Below, in pieces: positions 33,466 through 45,600 of a DNA stretch of 64,000 nucleotides. The DNA comes from Echria macrotheca (taxonomy: Eukaryota > Ascomycota > Sordariomycetes > Sordariales > Schizotheciaceae). Every line of letters starts with the position of its first letter. Position 1 is the first letter of the stretch. The position numbers were made by a program, and so were the translations under genes. The notes below the pieces were generated by a model. It saw only the letters and a list, made by a program, of their open reading frames with translations. It was not told the origin of the DNA and ran no database searches. Location: assembly GCA_030411725.1 (NCBI GenBank), contig MU839837.1, positions 1,178,001 through 1,242,000 on the forward strand. The letters are read 5' to 3'.

Positions 33466-35487
33466 ATGGCGCGCCAAGTGGAGGCACGGGAGGCTCGATC
33501 GCTCTCGGACCTCAATTACCTCGCCGCCAACCCCCCACAATATCCTCATCACCCCGAACTCAGACAGTCCCTGACGCTCTACATTTCCAGAGTCCCCGGC
33601 ACACGAGGTACGAGCTGACATTCCACCCAAGCCAGTGCCTTTCTGATAAGACTGCCAGATATCATTTTGTCTACCTTGAGACCGCAACGGAAGAATGTGA
33701 CGGGGGAAGACGTTGCCAACTCCCTGTACTATGTCCATCTCAACTCGCCAGCGGACGAGCTCCTGGCGGCCCCCCGCCGTCGACCAGAGGACGTCACATC
33801 GCCTCGCTCTAGTGGAGAGAGCGCGAGGCCGGCCATCCCGCGGAAGCCGCTTCCTCCCTCGGCAAGGGTCCCGAATCGAGAGAGCAGCGTTCCAGATGTC
33901 GCCGCGAAACCCGGTGCCCCTGCCGAGCAGCCGGCAACCGTGAACCAGCCCGGTCCGGCACAGCCATCGTCCGAGAACACACCGTTCCCGGCTCCGCAGT
34001 CATTCGAGCCCGTAGCGTCGGATCCAGACGAACGCCCCCCTGATTTGCCCCCCAGGCCGGCTACCAACCCTTCAAGTGCTTCCGGTGTGCCGTTCACGCA
34101 GAGGCCCCTTGGACCCCGGCCGCTCATGACCACCGACCGGGAGATACGGGCGCCCGATACGACAGGTCTCGAACGACCCAGCACGCCGCCAGCCCCCCGG
34201 TCTGCTCCCCCACTGTCCCATGTGACCAGCCCACAGATGACATCTTCGCCGACCAAGATGGGTCAACGCCCATCTGTTCTGCCGTTTTCCCTCACTCTCA
34301 TCCGTCGAGACCCCACTACTGGAGGGCAGTGGAACGTTGGCCGAATTTCCTCCTTCCAGACCAACATCCCCACTCCGGAAACGGCTGATCCAAGGCTCAA
34401 TCCCGAGGACATGGGCGCTGTATCGCGGGCGCAGAAGATCGATATCCGTATCGAGACGTCTGGTTATGCCAAGTACCGCGGTATGCCTAGTCTCGCGACC
34501 GTCGATGCGTTCCGTCCTGGGTCGGGGCAGGCGTTCGCACAAGCTATGAAAGGGCTCTCTTCCGGGCAGGGCGGACCCAGTGCCGCCCCGGCTCCGAAGG
34601 CCGCCCCCGCCGAGGAAGGCTTCACACGCCAGGTTGCCATGACCTACTCCAAGACTCTTGCGTCAAATATCAAAGAGATCAAGGATAAAAATCCCTTCCA
34701 TCGACGGAGCAGAGCGAGCAGTTCAGCTGCGGCCGAAGGCGCATCCGGGTTCTCGCCGGAAGATATCGCGCCCCCAAGAAGGTTTTTCCATCGTCGGACG
34801 GACAGCGCTTCCACAGTTGGCTCAAGCAATTCAGCGGCGCGAGATGAAAGCCGTGATAGGAAGGCCAGCGCCGACGCGTTCAGTCCCACTGAGGGGCGAG
34901 GCTCGCCACCGCTCCTCACAACGGAGCCCGGGCCCGGGTTGAAGCCCAAGGGTTACACCTTCTACAGCCCCTGGGAGGGCATCTGCGAGTTCCGGACGAG
35001 CACCAACGGACGCAGTGTCAAATGCCGGCATATTCTCGACCCCAAGAGCCCCAAATTCAACCCAGTGGCGGTTGCACATGCCATTCGGGACGCGCCGATG
35101 GGACGGTCGCGCGGAGACGAACTGACTTCCGCTTTGGCCGGAGCGAAATCTGTCAGTGAGCTGCGGTTCAATCTTGCAGTGTTTAAGTCTCCGAAGGGCG
35201 ATGGACAGGGCGAAGGGGCGAAGGGAAAATGGGATTCGCATCACATACACAGCCAGTTCAGCAAACTCTTGCATCTGGAACCACAGAGCAGCGATGACGA
35301 GGACTACGACGATGAGGACGAGCCGATGGACTTGAGTCTGGGGAAGGAAGATGCAGGCGGAGGACGAAGCGGGACGAGAGCGAAATTGGGCAAACTGATT
35401 ATCCACGACGAAGGATTGAAGATGTTAGACTTGGTTGTGGCGGCCAATGTTGGGGTTTGGTGGACAACTTGGGAGAGGACATTTTGA
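33466..35487 (+). CDS. Conserved fungal protein, low-complexity, unknown function
   Basis: Exons 33466..33607 and 33659..35487 give 656 aa. The second exon has no ATG at its head. The upstream exon with a GTACGA donor and a GCCAG acceptor (51-nt intron, phase 1) restores a start and gives the junction PGTRD-IILSTLRPQRK, which reads as a natural sequence. Structured parts are the N-terminal 90 residues (YISRVPGTRD, NSLYYVHL), a central segment near 245-330 (LPFSLTLIRRDP, GQWNVGRISS) and a C-terminal segment near 470-540 (YSPWEGICEF, KCRHILDP). They are separated by Pro/Ser-rich disordered linkers, and an acidic stretch (SSDDEDYDDEDEP) lies near the end. No catalytic motif or TM segment is seen. 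I recognise the pattern as a conserved ascomycete hypothetical protein but not a function. Confidence 0.83.
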
Positions 35488-35974
35488 GCATTTGAACTGA
35501 CGCAGCGTTGGAATTTTGCCCCAACTTTTATGAGAATGAATCATGTTAGCGAAAGATCCCTATTTCCAATATTTCTATAGAAAGATACCTTTGGGCGCTG
35601 CAAATTGATGCATCCAGCTTGTTTTGCTTGAGGTGGATGAGGGGTATCACATGACCGTGCATGTTGCATCCGCCCCACAGCTCGGAGCTCTGCCCAATGA
35701 TCTCTCGCAAATTGTAATCCGGCCAAAGCTCGCCCCAAATTCCCGGAGCTTTGCTTCGACGTCTGGGATCCATCACGTCAATCGCCGCCGGTGGGCTTGC
35801 CTCGACCTCGCCTTCTGCCCCCCTCACATTGTCGTCTGCCGGTGCGACGTGCACGGTATTATTTTGGGGAGTTCATTTGGCCTGCCCTACCTGGTTTTCC
35901 TTCGGACACACCGACCGACCGATCGAACGAATAACCCGCACCCACCGTACGCAATCCATCGAGAGCTCGCAACA
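35488..35974. other. Intergenic region upstream of the complex I gene
   Basis: About 0.5 kb; expected to contain the NDUFS8-type gene promoter. Nothing else recognised. Confidence 0.5.
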
Positions 35975-36885
35975 ATGCTCCTCCCCGCATCCTCCACGGC
36001 GGCGCGCCAGCTCGTGCTCGCACGCTCGGCGTCGTCCCCGTCGGCCATGGTTTTCCGGGTCCTAGCACAACAGCAGCTGCTGAGCAAGAGGGGGTACGCG
36101 ACGCCGTCGGGCCCGCCGCCCAAGGGGTTCCGGCTGCCGGCGCAAAAGGACTGGGACCAGGAGGCCGAGGGGACGTTCACCAAGGCTGGGAAATATTTCT
36201 TGATGACGGAGATGTTTCGGGGCATGTATGTGCTGCTGGAGCAATTCTTCAGGCCGCCGTGAGTATTTTTGACGACTGAAAGGGAGGGGGAGTGGTGCTG
36301 ACCGGGGGCATAGGTACACGATTTATTATCCTTTTGAGAAGGTGCGTTTTTATATATCCTTCAAGTCCATTCCGTTGTATCCATGTTATACCGGAGGGGA
36401 GCAAGAGACGGATGATGCTATGGGGATAAGGATATACGAGAATGGCAGATTGACAAAATATTAGGGCCCCATCTCTCCTCGCTTCCGCGGCGAGCACGCC
36501 CTACGACGGTACCCCTCGGGAGAAGAACGTTGCATCGCCTGCAAGCTGTGCGAGGCCGTGTGTCCGGCGCAGGCTATCACGATCGAGGCCGAGGAGCGCG
36601 CTGACGGGTCGCGGCGGACGACGCGGTACGACATCGACATGACTAAGTGTATCTACTGCGGCTTCTGCCAAGAGTCATGTCCGGTCGACGCGATTGTCGA
36701 GTCGCCCAATGCCGAGTATGCCACCGAGACTCGCGAGGAGCTGCTTTACAACAAGGGTACGTTTTTCTTGGGAGCGGGGGGAAAGCACGATGCTAACGGT
36801 ACACATAGAGAAACTTTTGGCCAACGGTGACAAGTGGGAGCCGGAGCTCGCGGCGACCATCCGGGCTGATGCACCTTACAGATAG
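35975..36885 (+). CDS. NDUFS8: Complex I 23-kDa (TYKY) iron-sulfur subunit, mitochondrial
   Basis: Subunit of NADH:ubiquinone oxidoreductase in the hydrophilic connecting module of the inner mitochondrial membrane. It binds two [4Fe-4S] clusters (N6a, N6b) that pass electrons toward N2. Exons 35975..36258, 36314..36341, 36465..36756 and 36809..36885 give 226 aa. The second exon is only 28 nt. Two ferredoxin motifs are intact: C127-IAC-KLC-EAVC137-P and C166-IYC-GFC-QESC176-P. The N-terminus is basic and rich in Ser/Ala/Arg (ARQLVLARSASSPSA), as expected of a mitochondrial presequence. The C-terminus ends ADAPYR, as in other eukaryotic TYKY subunits. All junctions restore conserved sequence (RPP-YTIYYPFEK-GPISPRFRGEH). 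Next to it on the same strand is the mitochondrial ACP gene, also a complex I component. Confidence 0.97.
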
Positions 36886-37310
36886 ATAGATATGCCATGG
36901 CAGGTGAGGCGCGTTGGGAGAGGCCTTGTAGATAGATGTGTACATATCCGCCTAGCTCCTGCAAAACAGAGACTTCACAAGACGAATTGATTTCCTTGTT
37001 TTATTCGCAATTGATGCTGAAATGGGCCATCATGTGCACTAACATTGTCGGCCGAAATATTGACATGGAAGTGTTAATGCACCCGTTGCGCAACCCATAT
37101 CACGTGACAAAGCACGGCCCTCGCGGAGAAGGAGCTGCCCCAAGCTTGCAACCTGCATCCCGATGTTTGGCGAGAAATTTATCATCACCTCTTCCATTGC
37201 CCATCCCGACCACTCTTTCCACTCCACACCATCCCTCTCCCGTCCGCCCCCGGAAACGCACCAATTCCCCAGCGACTTACTCTGCGCGCGGTTTTTTCCC
37301 TCTCGCCAAA
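36886..37310. other. Intergenic region between two complex I genes
   Basis: About 0.4 kb holding the NDUFS8-type 3' UTR and the ACP promoter, with a CACGTGAC element and pyrimidine-rich sequence before the ACP start. Confidence 0.5.
37101..37108 (+). promoter_or_regulatory. CACGTGAC (E-box/Cbf1-type) element upstream of ACP
   Basis: A perfect CACGTG core with AC extension about 200 nt before the ACP ATG. Such sites bind bHLH factors of the Cbf1/USF type in fungi. Function here is inferred. Confidence 0.4.
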
Positions 37311-38021
37311 ATGTTCCGCACCGCCATCCTCCGATCCGCGTCCGCCGTGCGCTCCGCCGCCGCCAGCGCCCTCCCTGCTGCCCACGCCGCGAGGAGAATA
37401 GCCGTCGCGGCGCCGCGGGTCTCGTCTAGCTTTGGACAGACGTCGGTCGTCGGCAAGGTGGCGGCCTGGCAAGCGGTGCGGTGCTACTCGTCGGCTGGCG
37501 GGCTGGAGCGGAAGGAGGTTTATGATCGGATTAAGCAGCTGCTTTCGGGCTTTGACAAGGTATGTTTTGGACAGCTCGAATTGGATTGGTGAGGAACTGC
37601 TGTGCTAATGTTTGCGGTTGCAGGTCAACGATCCTAACAACGTGAGTTCATAAACGAGATGTGGTGGTGTTGGTGGTGGTTGCGAAATAACGGAGGGCTG
37701 ACATATCGTCGCGACAGATCACCGAGACGGCTCACTTTGCCAATGACCTGGGCTTGGACAGCTTGGATACCGTTGAGGTTGTGATGGCGATCGAGGAGGT
37801 ATGTTGTGCATGCTGGCGCGGCCTTTGTCGGGACGATAGTAACGGGTGAAACAGGAGTTCAGCATCGAGATCCCCGATAAGGATGCCGACACGATTCATA
37901 GCGGTATGGCTGGATACCCTGCCCCTCTTTACCTTCTCCGTTTTCTGGTATGCTAATAGTATTGTTGTAAACAGTGGACAAGGCGGTCGAGTACATCCTG
38001 AGCCAACCGGATGCCAACTAA
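37311..38021 (+). CDS. ACP1: Mitochondrial acyl carrier protein / complex I ACP subunit
   Basis: Carries acyl chains on 4'-phosphopantetheine for mitochondrial type II fatty-acid synthesis (lipoate supply) and is also a structural subunit of complex I with LYR proteins. Exons 37311..37559, 37624..37641, 37718..37798, 37855..37903 and 37975..38021 give 147 aa; exon 2 is only 18 nt (VNDPNN). The attachment Ser is S104 in the motif DLGLDSLDTVE, followed by the conserved helix VVMAIEEEFSIEIPD. The first about 60 residues are rich in Arg, Ser and Ala (MFRTAILRSASAVRSAAA), a mitochondrial targeting sequence. The start codon follows CTCGCCAAA. All four introns have good donors (GTATGT, GTGAGT, GTATGT, GTATGG). 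Its neighbour upstream encodes another complex I subunit. Confidence 0.96.
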
Positions 38022-40470
38022 AGTCCGAGAAGACCACCTTTGGGGGGACAGGTTCTAGCATGTTCCCAAAGCCTTTTGTACCATAGCAACGATCTAGACG
38101 ACGGATCAGAGAAAGAGGAACAGAACCACACCACCATGCGCGTACAACGAACGGTTAAAAACGCCACTCTCGCTGGTCATTTTATAGACGGTTGGGATGG
38201 GATGGAGAAGCAGAGGGGGGAAAGAGGAAGGAGATGGAGGGATGGGTTAATTCTCTATTTGTGTTGTTTGGCGCACCAGCCCTCTCCGCGTTCGGACTGC
38301 ATGCTGTGGCTCCTGTCCTCTTGTGTGAGATTAAAGTAAACATATATTGGGTGTGGAAAGCTCGTTTGAGACTCTGCGGGGGTGTGATGTGTGTGTGTGT
38401 GTATGTCCATGGTAGGAGGGCGGCTAGCTGCCCGCGCAGTCACGAAACGATGATATTGTCGCGGATGGTGTTTACACGGCGAGTACGAGTACGCCAGTTT
38501 AGTCAAGTATGTCCATCAAGCCGCGTGGGGACCAGCCAGTGGGCAGGTCAACGTTCCATCAGAAGCTCACACGCAGATCGTATGGACTTCCACCTCAATG
38601 AACCGGCCATTCATTACATCCTTGGGAGATAGTAGATAGTTGTCAGGCCTGGCTACCTAGGATCTAGGATATGGAGGTAGGTAAGGTAGGCAAACGGCAA
38701 AGAACAGATCGACCTGTCGTCAGCCTTGTAACATCGCAAACCTAGGCTTTCGTCTCCTCTCCTCACCTACACCTATTCTGTAATTGTTTCGTCTTCGGTT
38801 GGATATAACTGGGGGAGGGGGTATGGGAAGTTTGGCATCACGCAGGTGGAGGTGTTTTGTCATTTACGACTGTTAATATCGACTGGTTGGGCGTATATGG
38901 CTGGTTCTTGGCCGGGATTTGTGGGCGACGAATATACGGATGGTTTTCGGTGACTCTGTCTAGGTATGTAGCTTCTCACCGAGGTTTCCCCGTCCTCTCT
39001 GTTTCTTGGGAGGCTAGGGGACGGCTATTTCTTATTTACATTTTCCTGATTTGTTATGAGAATTCAAGGGCATTGATGCATGCATGGATGGGGGATGTTA
39101 TCCAAGAGTAAATGAAGGGTACCTAGGAGAGTGAGCCAACATTTAGAAGTGAGTGACGACGAGCCGAGAACTTTGCGGAGGTACTCTAGACTTTTTATAC
39201 TGGAAGCCGTAGCTTGCTTGGCTGCTGCTACATCGTTCTGATGTGCTAGGTAGCTGCCCGTGGCCTTGGATAAGGTAGGTAAGGTACAATACCATCCATC
39301 CCCGCTGAACTTCACAAGGCTCTGTCTCTGTCTCCGTCAACCCGTCACTACGTCCATGGTACCTCACTGCATTCCCATCTATCACCCACCAGGTTTGAAC
39401 AACACAACATCCTCCGCTCCAGCTAGATGGAATAAACGGACCGTGACCGCGGACATATATAGCCTCGCCATGGCTTGGTGAGAACGGAAAACAAACCCCC
39501 TACGAAAAAAAAAGACATTGCCCCGGTCCCGGGCTGAGCAGTACGCCCCGTAGAACAGTAAAACACTCTCCCCCGGGCGCAGCCTCACCGAGAAACTGAA
39601 ACTGAACAAAGAGGAGGAGGATGTAGATGGAACCTTGACATGTGGCAATCCAGTTTATATGACAAAACGGAAGCGTGTAATGTAGGCAGACCATGGACGA
39701 AAAAAGGTTGTTTGGAAAGGGGTGTTGGCCCCCTCTCCACCCCCCAACCTCGCCTTTCTCCAACCCACAGTTGAGCAAAACACATCTGTCCAACTGTCAA
39801 CCCGGCAGACCATCACACGCCAGTGTACAGAACTCCATTGGCACATGACTGAACACGGGCCACGTAACTCAACAACACTGAATACACAATCACCAAACTC
39901 ATCTGTATAATACAAAGTCAAACACGCCGTGATGCTATTCTGATGGTCTCAAGCAATGTACCCAAGAAGATAAACAACCCGAGCGACCATTTAGGCCATC
40001 TTCCCCGTGCGCTCCCAACGAGACATATTAACCCGCCAATCCATCCGCCCAGGTGTATCGTTTTTGTTTCGTTTTCCTATCCTGCCTTGCCAGCCGGGCC
40101 CCCTTCCCCAACCCCCAAAAGTTTGTTGCAAATGCCAGCCGTCAACCCCTGATTAGAATGTGTGACACCAATCCTCTTTTGTAACGTGATATAGAGCTAA
40201 CGAGGCGCCCCTTCAAACTCGTCCAATTCGTTCATCATCCTGTTTGTTTCCAGGGTATCCAAGCGCGCGCCCGACCTGTCCAAGATCAAGCCGCCGCCAA
40301 GCGACAGTGTAGGGGCCATGTAAGGTATCCTTGAAAAGCAACCCAAACAAAAGAGAGGAGTGGTAACCAAAATGTAGTGCAGAATTAAGAATACTCCAAA
40401 CCATGGTTCATGCAATCGTCTCCAGTCTTTGAAGCAACGGACTCTCCCGGTCTAAGCCATGTCCCCGTGC
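38022..40470. other. Long intergenic region between convergent genes
   Basis: About 2.4 kb between the 3' ends of ACP and the CCCH zinc-finger gene, so both 3' UTRs lie here. It has a TG microsatellite and several CCTAGG/GGTAGGTA-type words (38655-38692, 39118-39126, 39273-39285). I see no protein gene or tRNA. Confidence 0.5.
38388..38402. repeat. (TG)n microsatellite
   Basis: Uninterrupted TG dinucleotides, about seven units, in the ACP 3' flank. Confidence 0.9.
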
Positions 40471-42617
40471 TCATCTCCCACCGACGGTTTCGGCCTTCTT
40501 ACTCCCACTCCGCGAGCCATTGCCGTTTGGCGCGCCTTCCGCACCCAAACTGCTTGTAGTTGTCGAAGAATATGTCCACGCCGAGCTGAGAGGGCTCACC
40601 ACACCTGCACCCCCGGAAGCCCGCTTCCGGGCTTTCATCTGGGCGTCGTCGACTTCCTCCATGGCGAAGACGAATGATGAGTCTTCTTCGTCGATGGGCG
40701 TAGTAAACCGTCCGGTCACGCTCGATCCGATAGATCCACTGCTCACGTGGCGCTCGAGAACTCGCCCCCTTTCCCTTTCTCGGCCAATGATGCCGGCACC
40801 GATAGCCCCTAGAGCTCCCGAGCTCGGATTGCGTGCCATGTTTGGATGGAGATGAGGGCTGGTGCTGAGAGGACCGTCGTCCGCTAATTTGGTTTTCTTG
40901 AACTGTTGCGCAAGAGCTGAAAATGACTCGCCGCCCTCATTTCCCGACCGGTCGCCCGATCCGGGTCGCTCGATGCTCCCACTACCTCCAAAGTCCCCGA
41001 TATTGGCATTCGCCAAGCTTGAATTCCGCAAAGGACTGCCGACATGACCGAACGCCGATGCGTGTTTTAGCGACCTTGGGGAAGCCCCGAAGCTATTTCC
41101 AAAAACGTCGTATGCCTCCTCCTCTCGTTGTTTCAAGAATAATGGACCCCATCGACTCACGTCGGCGGCTGCGGCGGGACTTCCGACTTTCGTTGCCATA
41201 GGCGAACCCTCGGCGAGTAGATCCGTCCCATCCCCTGCCCGTACTGTGTTGCTCGTCGATCCTCTCCGCGCCTGTTCGGCTGGTGTCAGCAACTCGGTTG
41301 CCAGCGCCCCAGGGACGTATTCCTCCTCGAATAAGAACCCGACATCCCAGTCTCGGTCGATCTTGGGTGCGCTGCTGCTAAGCATGCGTGGCTTGGCGTA
41401 GCGAAGAGAGCTACTGTGCATCGCCTTCTTCCCAAAATACTCTGGCGTCCTAGATTCCACCGGAGGGCTGCTTCCAAAACCGTTCATGTCTGTGGTGCTT
41501 AGCGCCGACGGCGACAGATGGTCTCGACCAAAGGCCGAGTCGTGCAAAAGCTTCAAGGTTTCGGAAGTTCGTTCATCTTTGGCGGTGCCAAGTGAAGCAG
41601 AGGGTGATTCGAAGAGAAACTTGGATGGTACCGAAGCGGGCCACGGCCCATATCGCGCAGCGTGTGATATTCCGTTACTGTCGAACGACGCCGGGAGCGG
41701 GGCGTCGAGGACAGAGAGCCCCTTGGTGTTGCCGGGCGACAGGCCGAGCCCGAAGCGGTTCGTGTCTTCCTCGCGCGGAGACCCGTACGCAGACGTAGGA
41801 TTCGAACTGTATGTCGTGTCAATCGTTGGCAGGCCGTTCTCCATGCTAGGTTGGCGCCCCAGCTGGTGATTGTTATAGCGGTCGTCGCCATATCCGCCGT
41901 TCGCCGGATACGGTGGGACGGCGTCGGCACGAAGGTAGTTCGTAAGCGCACTATTCGACGGAGGATGATACGTCGTCAGGTTGACACGGGCACCCAGCGT
42001 GACGGGAGACGGGGCGCCGATAGTCAAGCCTCCATTCTTTCCGTAGCTGATGCGACGGCCGTCGGGGAGCATATGAATGTTTGCGCATTTCGGTCCAAAT
42101 TTGCAGTTTCCCTGTACGCAAGTCGCACGGCAAGTCAGTACCACGTAGCCATCCATAGCCATCAACTGTCATCCTGTGCCGCCAGAGACGGTGCTACCAC
42201 GTCGCTATCACGCAGGCAATCCGCCTCGTTGGGATGCGGGGATTTCCTTACGCACCTTGCTGAAGTACTTGCACACCGTCTCGGACGCGGAGCTGAGATC
42301 GTGGCTGAACGGGCATGCATTACCGGCCTGACAGGCACCCTGGCGGAAGAACTTGCACGGGACATGGGACGTGTCTAGAGATGACGATATCGCGTCAGTG
42401 TCTCTCGTGCAGACTCGACATCGAACGCCTGCAGCTAATCACGAGGGGCATCGAGCTTACTTGGAGGGCTTCGCGGCCCTTCAAATCTGTGTGCTGGCGA
42501 CATTGGGTTCATGATGCCATTGGACCGAGGGATTGGATTTGGCCGTGGGATCGGAGGTGTGATGTTGAGGCTGCCGCTGCGTGTGTGGCGGAATTCGGGG
42601 ACGTTGGAGGAAGGCAT
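40471..42617 (-). CDS. Tandem CCCH zinc-finger protein
   Basis: Probable RNA-binding protein with two adjacent CCCH fingers. Exons are complement(40471..42111, 42256..42374, 42461..42617), giving 638 aa. Finger 1 uses C59, C67, C73, H77; finger 2 uses C87, C95, C101, H105; both have C-x7-C-x5-C-x3-H spacing. Finger 2 is split by intron 2 (144 nt) inside CKYFSK-GNCKFG, and the frame is restored exactly. The rest is Ser/Gly/Pro-rich and looks disordered, with a basic patch (IIGRERERGRVLERH) and the segment DSSFVFAMEEVDD near the C-terminus. Yeast Lee1 and related fungal proteins share the finger pair; their roles are poorly known. The start MPSSNVPEF is the first ATG of exon 1 and is preceded by GC-rich sequence without another in-frame ATG that I could see. 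Confidence 0.9.
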
Positions 42618-45600
42618 GGCGTTTGAGGAGAAGTCGGGCGGGCGAGACCTGATTGTGCGCGCGAGAGGCGGAGAGGGGGAAATTTGGGCGGTGGAGGGGC
42701 GGCCCGAATCTTTGCCTGGAAGGCACGCGCGTGTGCGCGCGGGACAGGGCGCAAATCAGAAGAGGGGCAGCGCCAAGGGGCCCAACCGACTGCCGTCTCA
42801 ATTGGACATAAAAAGGCGACGCGTGGGACAGTGCAAGAGCGACGAAGTACTCTCGAAAGTTGTCGAGAGAAAGAGAAGCTATCCCAGCGCGCAAGCCCTA
42901 GAAGTGACAGACAGCCCTGAGGGATGAAGAAGGGAGTCGGGGCCAGCAAAGAGGACAAAAGGGGGGACGATGGCAAGGTAGCTCGCGGGATGTATGAATA
43001 AGGCGAGCCGAGCCCCCCTGCTGGGAGAGCCTGGTGTCCGGTGCAGACCAGCGTTTGGGACCTTGGAAGACGGCGCCGGGATAGTGGCACCAGTCGGATA
43101 TCCGCCCTCTATTGCGGGAAGCCCACACTCGACGCACTGCGAACGCAGGGAACAAGTCCAATAGGAGCTCGGAGGTTGAATCACTCCGTATCGGTGGTCG
43201 GTCAAGGTGAGGGGAGAAGACGGGCAACAAGAGACGAGTGGTGCAGCACGGCGGCGGGGTTCCTGGCGACTTTTAGGCCTTGTACTTAGTTGTCGGCAGG
43301 CAGCGCAACCTCCCTCGGCCTCCAGCCCCTCTCAGCTTGGATCCTTGACTCACGCAAACTGCCAGCCTGCTGACGGCACGGAAACGGACCCTGGGATCCA
43401 GTCTTCTCTCACCCTGCCAGTCGGCCTGCAGATGGGCGAAGATGGGTTGCGGTTCGACGGCAACGCAGCAGTTATTAGTTAAGGTAGCGTCCCCCCGCCT
43501 TTTAGACTCCGATGCCTGAATTGTTGTTAGCCCGGTACTTGGGAGAGGCGTTGTGGATGTCCAGCAGCACTGTCGAGATAGCTGAAAATAACCACGAATG
43601 GGACGAGCTTGGAAAGTAAAAGATGCTTCTCACTTCTCTAGGAGGCTCTTTCAAGATATCCACCCCGCACTGGACACGGCCATGAAGGTTTGTGCTGCTA
43701 GAGTCTACCTTTCTAATATTTGCCGCGGGGCAACTGGAAGTACCGGCCGCGCAAATATCCAGGGTTTGGAGTGTAGGATCGAGGGCGATGTCACCGATCC
43801 GAGTGGGGGTCGGCGTTGGAGGGGGATGCGCGTCTGCCCAGCTCGCCCAGCTCGCCCAGCTAACTAACTGTGTACCAACGCTATTGCAAGTACATAGCAA
43901 CCGGCCCCAAGACACCGAGAGAAGAATGGACTGTGGTGGCGTTCACGGTGAAGTGCATGGCCAGGTGAGTGCTTAGTGAGCAAGTACCTATCTATTGGGC
44001 GGCGACCGAGAATGGATGTGGTGCAAGGGCTTGCATCGGTGAAGGAGGAGAGAGCCCCCGAGCCACCACAGCGTGCCCAACGGGGCAGCCACAGAGGCGG
44101 AGCGCACCTTTTCCCCCTGGGAAGCCTAGGCAGCGATGTCAGCGTCCTGATTCGTTTTGGGTCAGATCTGAGGGCGTATCTGGAACGTCCTTCAGGTCTG
44201 TTGACCTGCAACAAGCGGTCTGTCAACTCTCGCAAAGTTGAGATATGACGAGCTTACGGGAGGCCGGACGCAAGTCGCTGTGTTGACCGTCCGAAACAGA
44301 AATCGTCCACCTTGACTGGAACTCCAAGACGCGTGATCATTATTGCAGCATATGGATTGCTGATTTCTCGACTTTATCCACGATCCAGGACGGAGGATCA
44401 GTCAGCATGGAGCCGAGCAACAATGAAGAGATGCACCGAGACCCCCCACTCGATATGCAGCCGGCCGCCGCACGTTGCTGGCGACAATTTGCAGCTATCT
44501 CTCGCTCGCGCCGAGCGGTCTGCCGGGTCGAGTCGAAGCGATACCGGATTGCCCTCGTCGACATGCGCACCGCAGTCGTTGGGGCCGCATGGCCGGGACA
44601 CCCCGCCAAGTGCATCGCGGTGCAAGCTTGAGTCTTGATAGGCCGGTCGTCGATGCCGTCGATGGTCGATGCAGCGTCTGTGAGTCTGGGGAAGCGGAGA
44701 CGCGATAAGCTGCAAAGATAGCGGCCCAGCGGCCGTGGATGACGTTGCACTAGCACCTTTTTCGGCTCGTCGTCTCAATTGCAGTCGCTATGCACGGAAC
44801 ACGAGGCCCTGCGCTTATTTTTGGCCCCGATGTCTTCCCCAGCATTTGTTGCGGCTCGGGACTCAAGTCCGATTCTCATGACAGCCGCAGCACTCGGCTT
44901 CGCCGGCTGGTGTTGGTTGTCGCCAACATGGCTTTTGCCCTGACGTTATCGCCATTGGCTTGTCAAAGTCCCCCTTCACGTTGCCGCCACGTCGCCCTGA
45001 AACCCGAGGTGAGGAGGCACGGCGTCTTCCACTGCGGTCGCGCATGTCTCACCACTCCGCTGAAGCACGTCTGCTCAGCTCGCGTTGGTGTGACACCAGA
45101 AGACGATCCTGTCCGCATTCCGCCCCCCACCAACACTCGGGCCACACTTCGCGACGTCTTCATCGGCCTGCAGTACTTTCAGCAAACGCGATTCCGTACT
45201 CAAGACCGTGTTTCGCGTCACCTGAGGAATACCTAGCTCAAGCTGGGCCGCCACCTCTCGCCGCCATGTCGTGAAGCTTCGGATAATGCACCGTCCCTTT
45301 GTTGCAGTGCTCCAGGTCCCGGCTCCAGCGGCATTTGGCGATGGGATGGCCAACCCACGTCCCACTGGGCGGCATTTTGACAGCCATACTACAGCACATC
45401 CCGGTCTATAGCGAAGCCGATGCCCGGTTGCGAATCTAGGCGGTAAATCGCCGGCGGGCCAGAGATCGCTGGGCCCCAGATTTGGTTTGGTGGCGCATCT
45501 GCACGAAATAGTTAGGGCAACCCCGCGGACCGCGTTAGATATCAACAACACCAGTCTCCTGCCTCAGATCCGGGTCATGGGGCGATGCGATCGACTAGCG

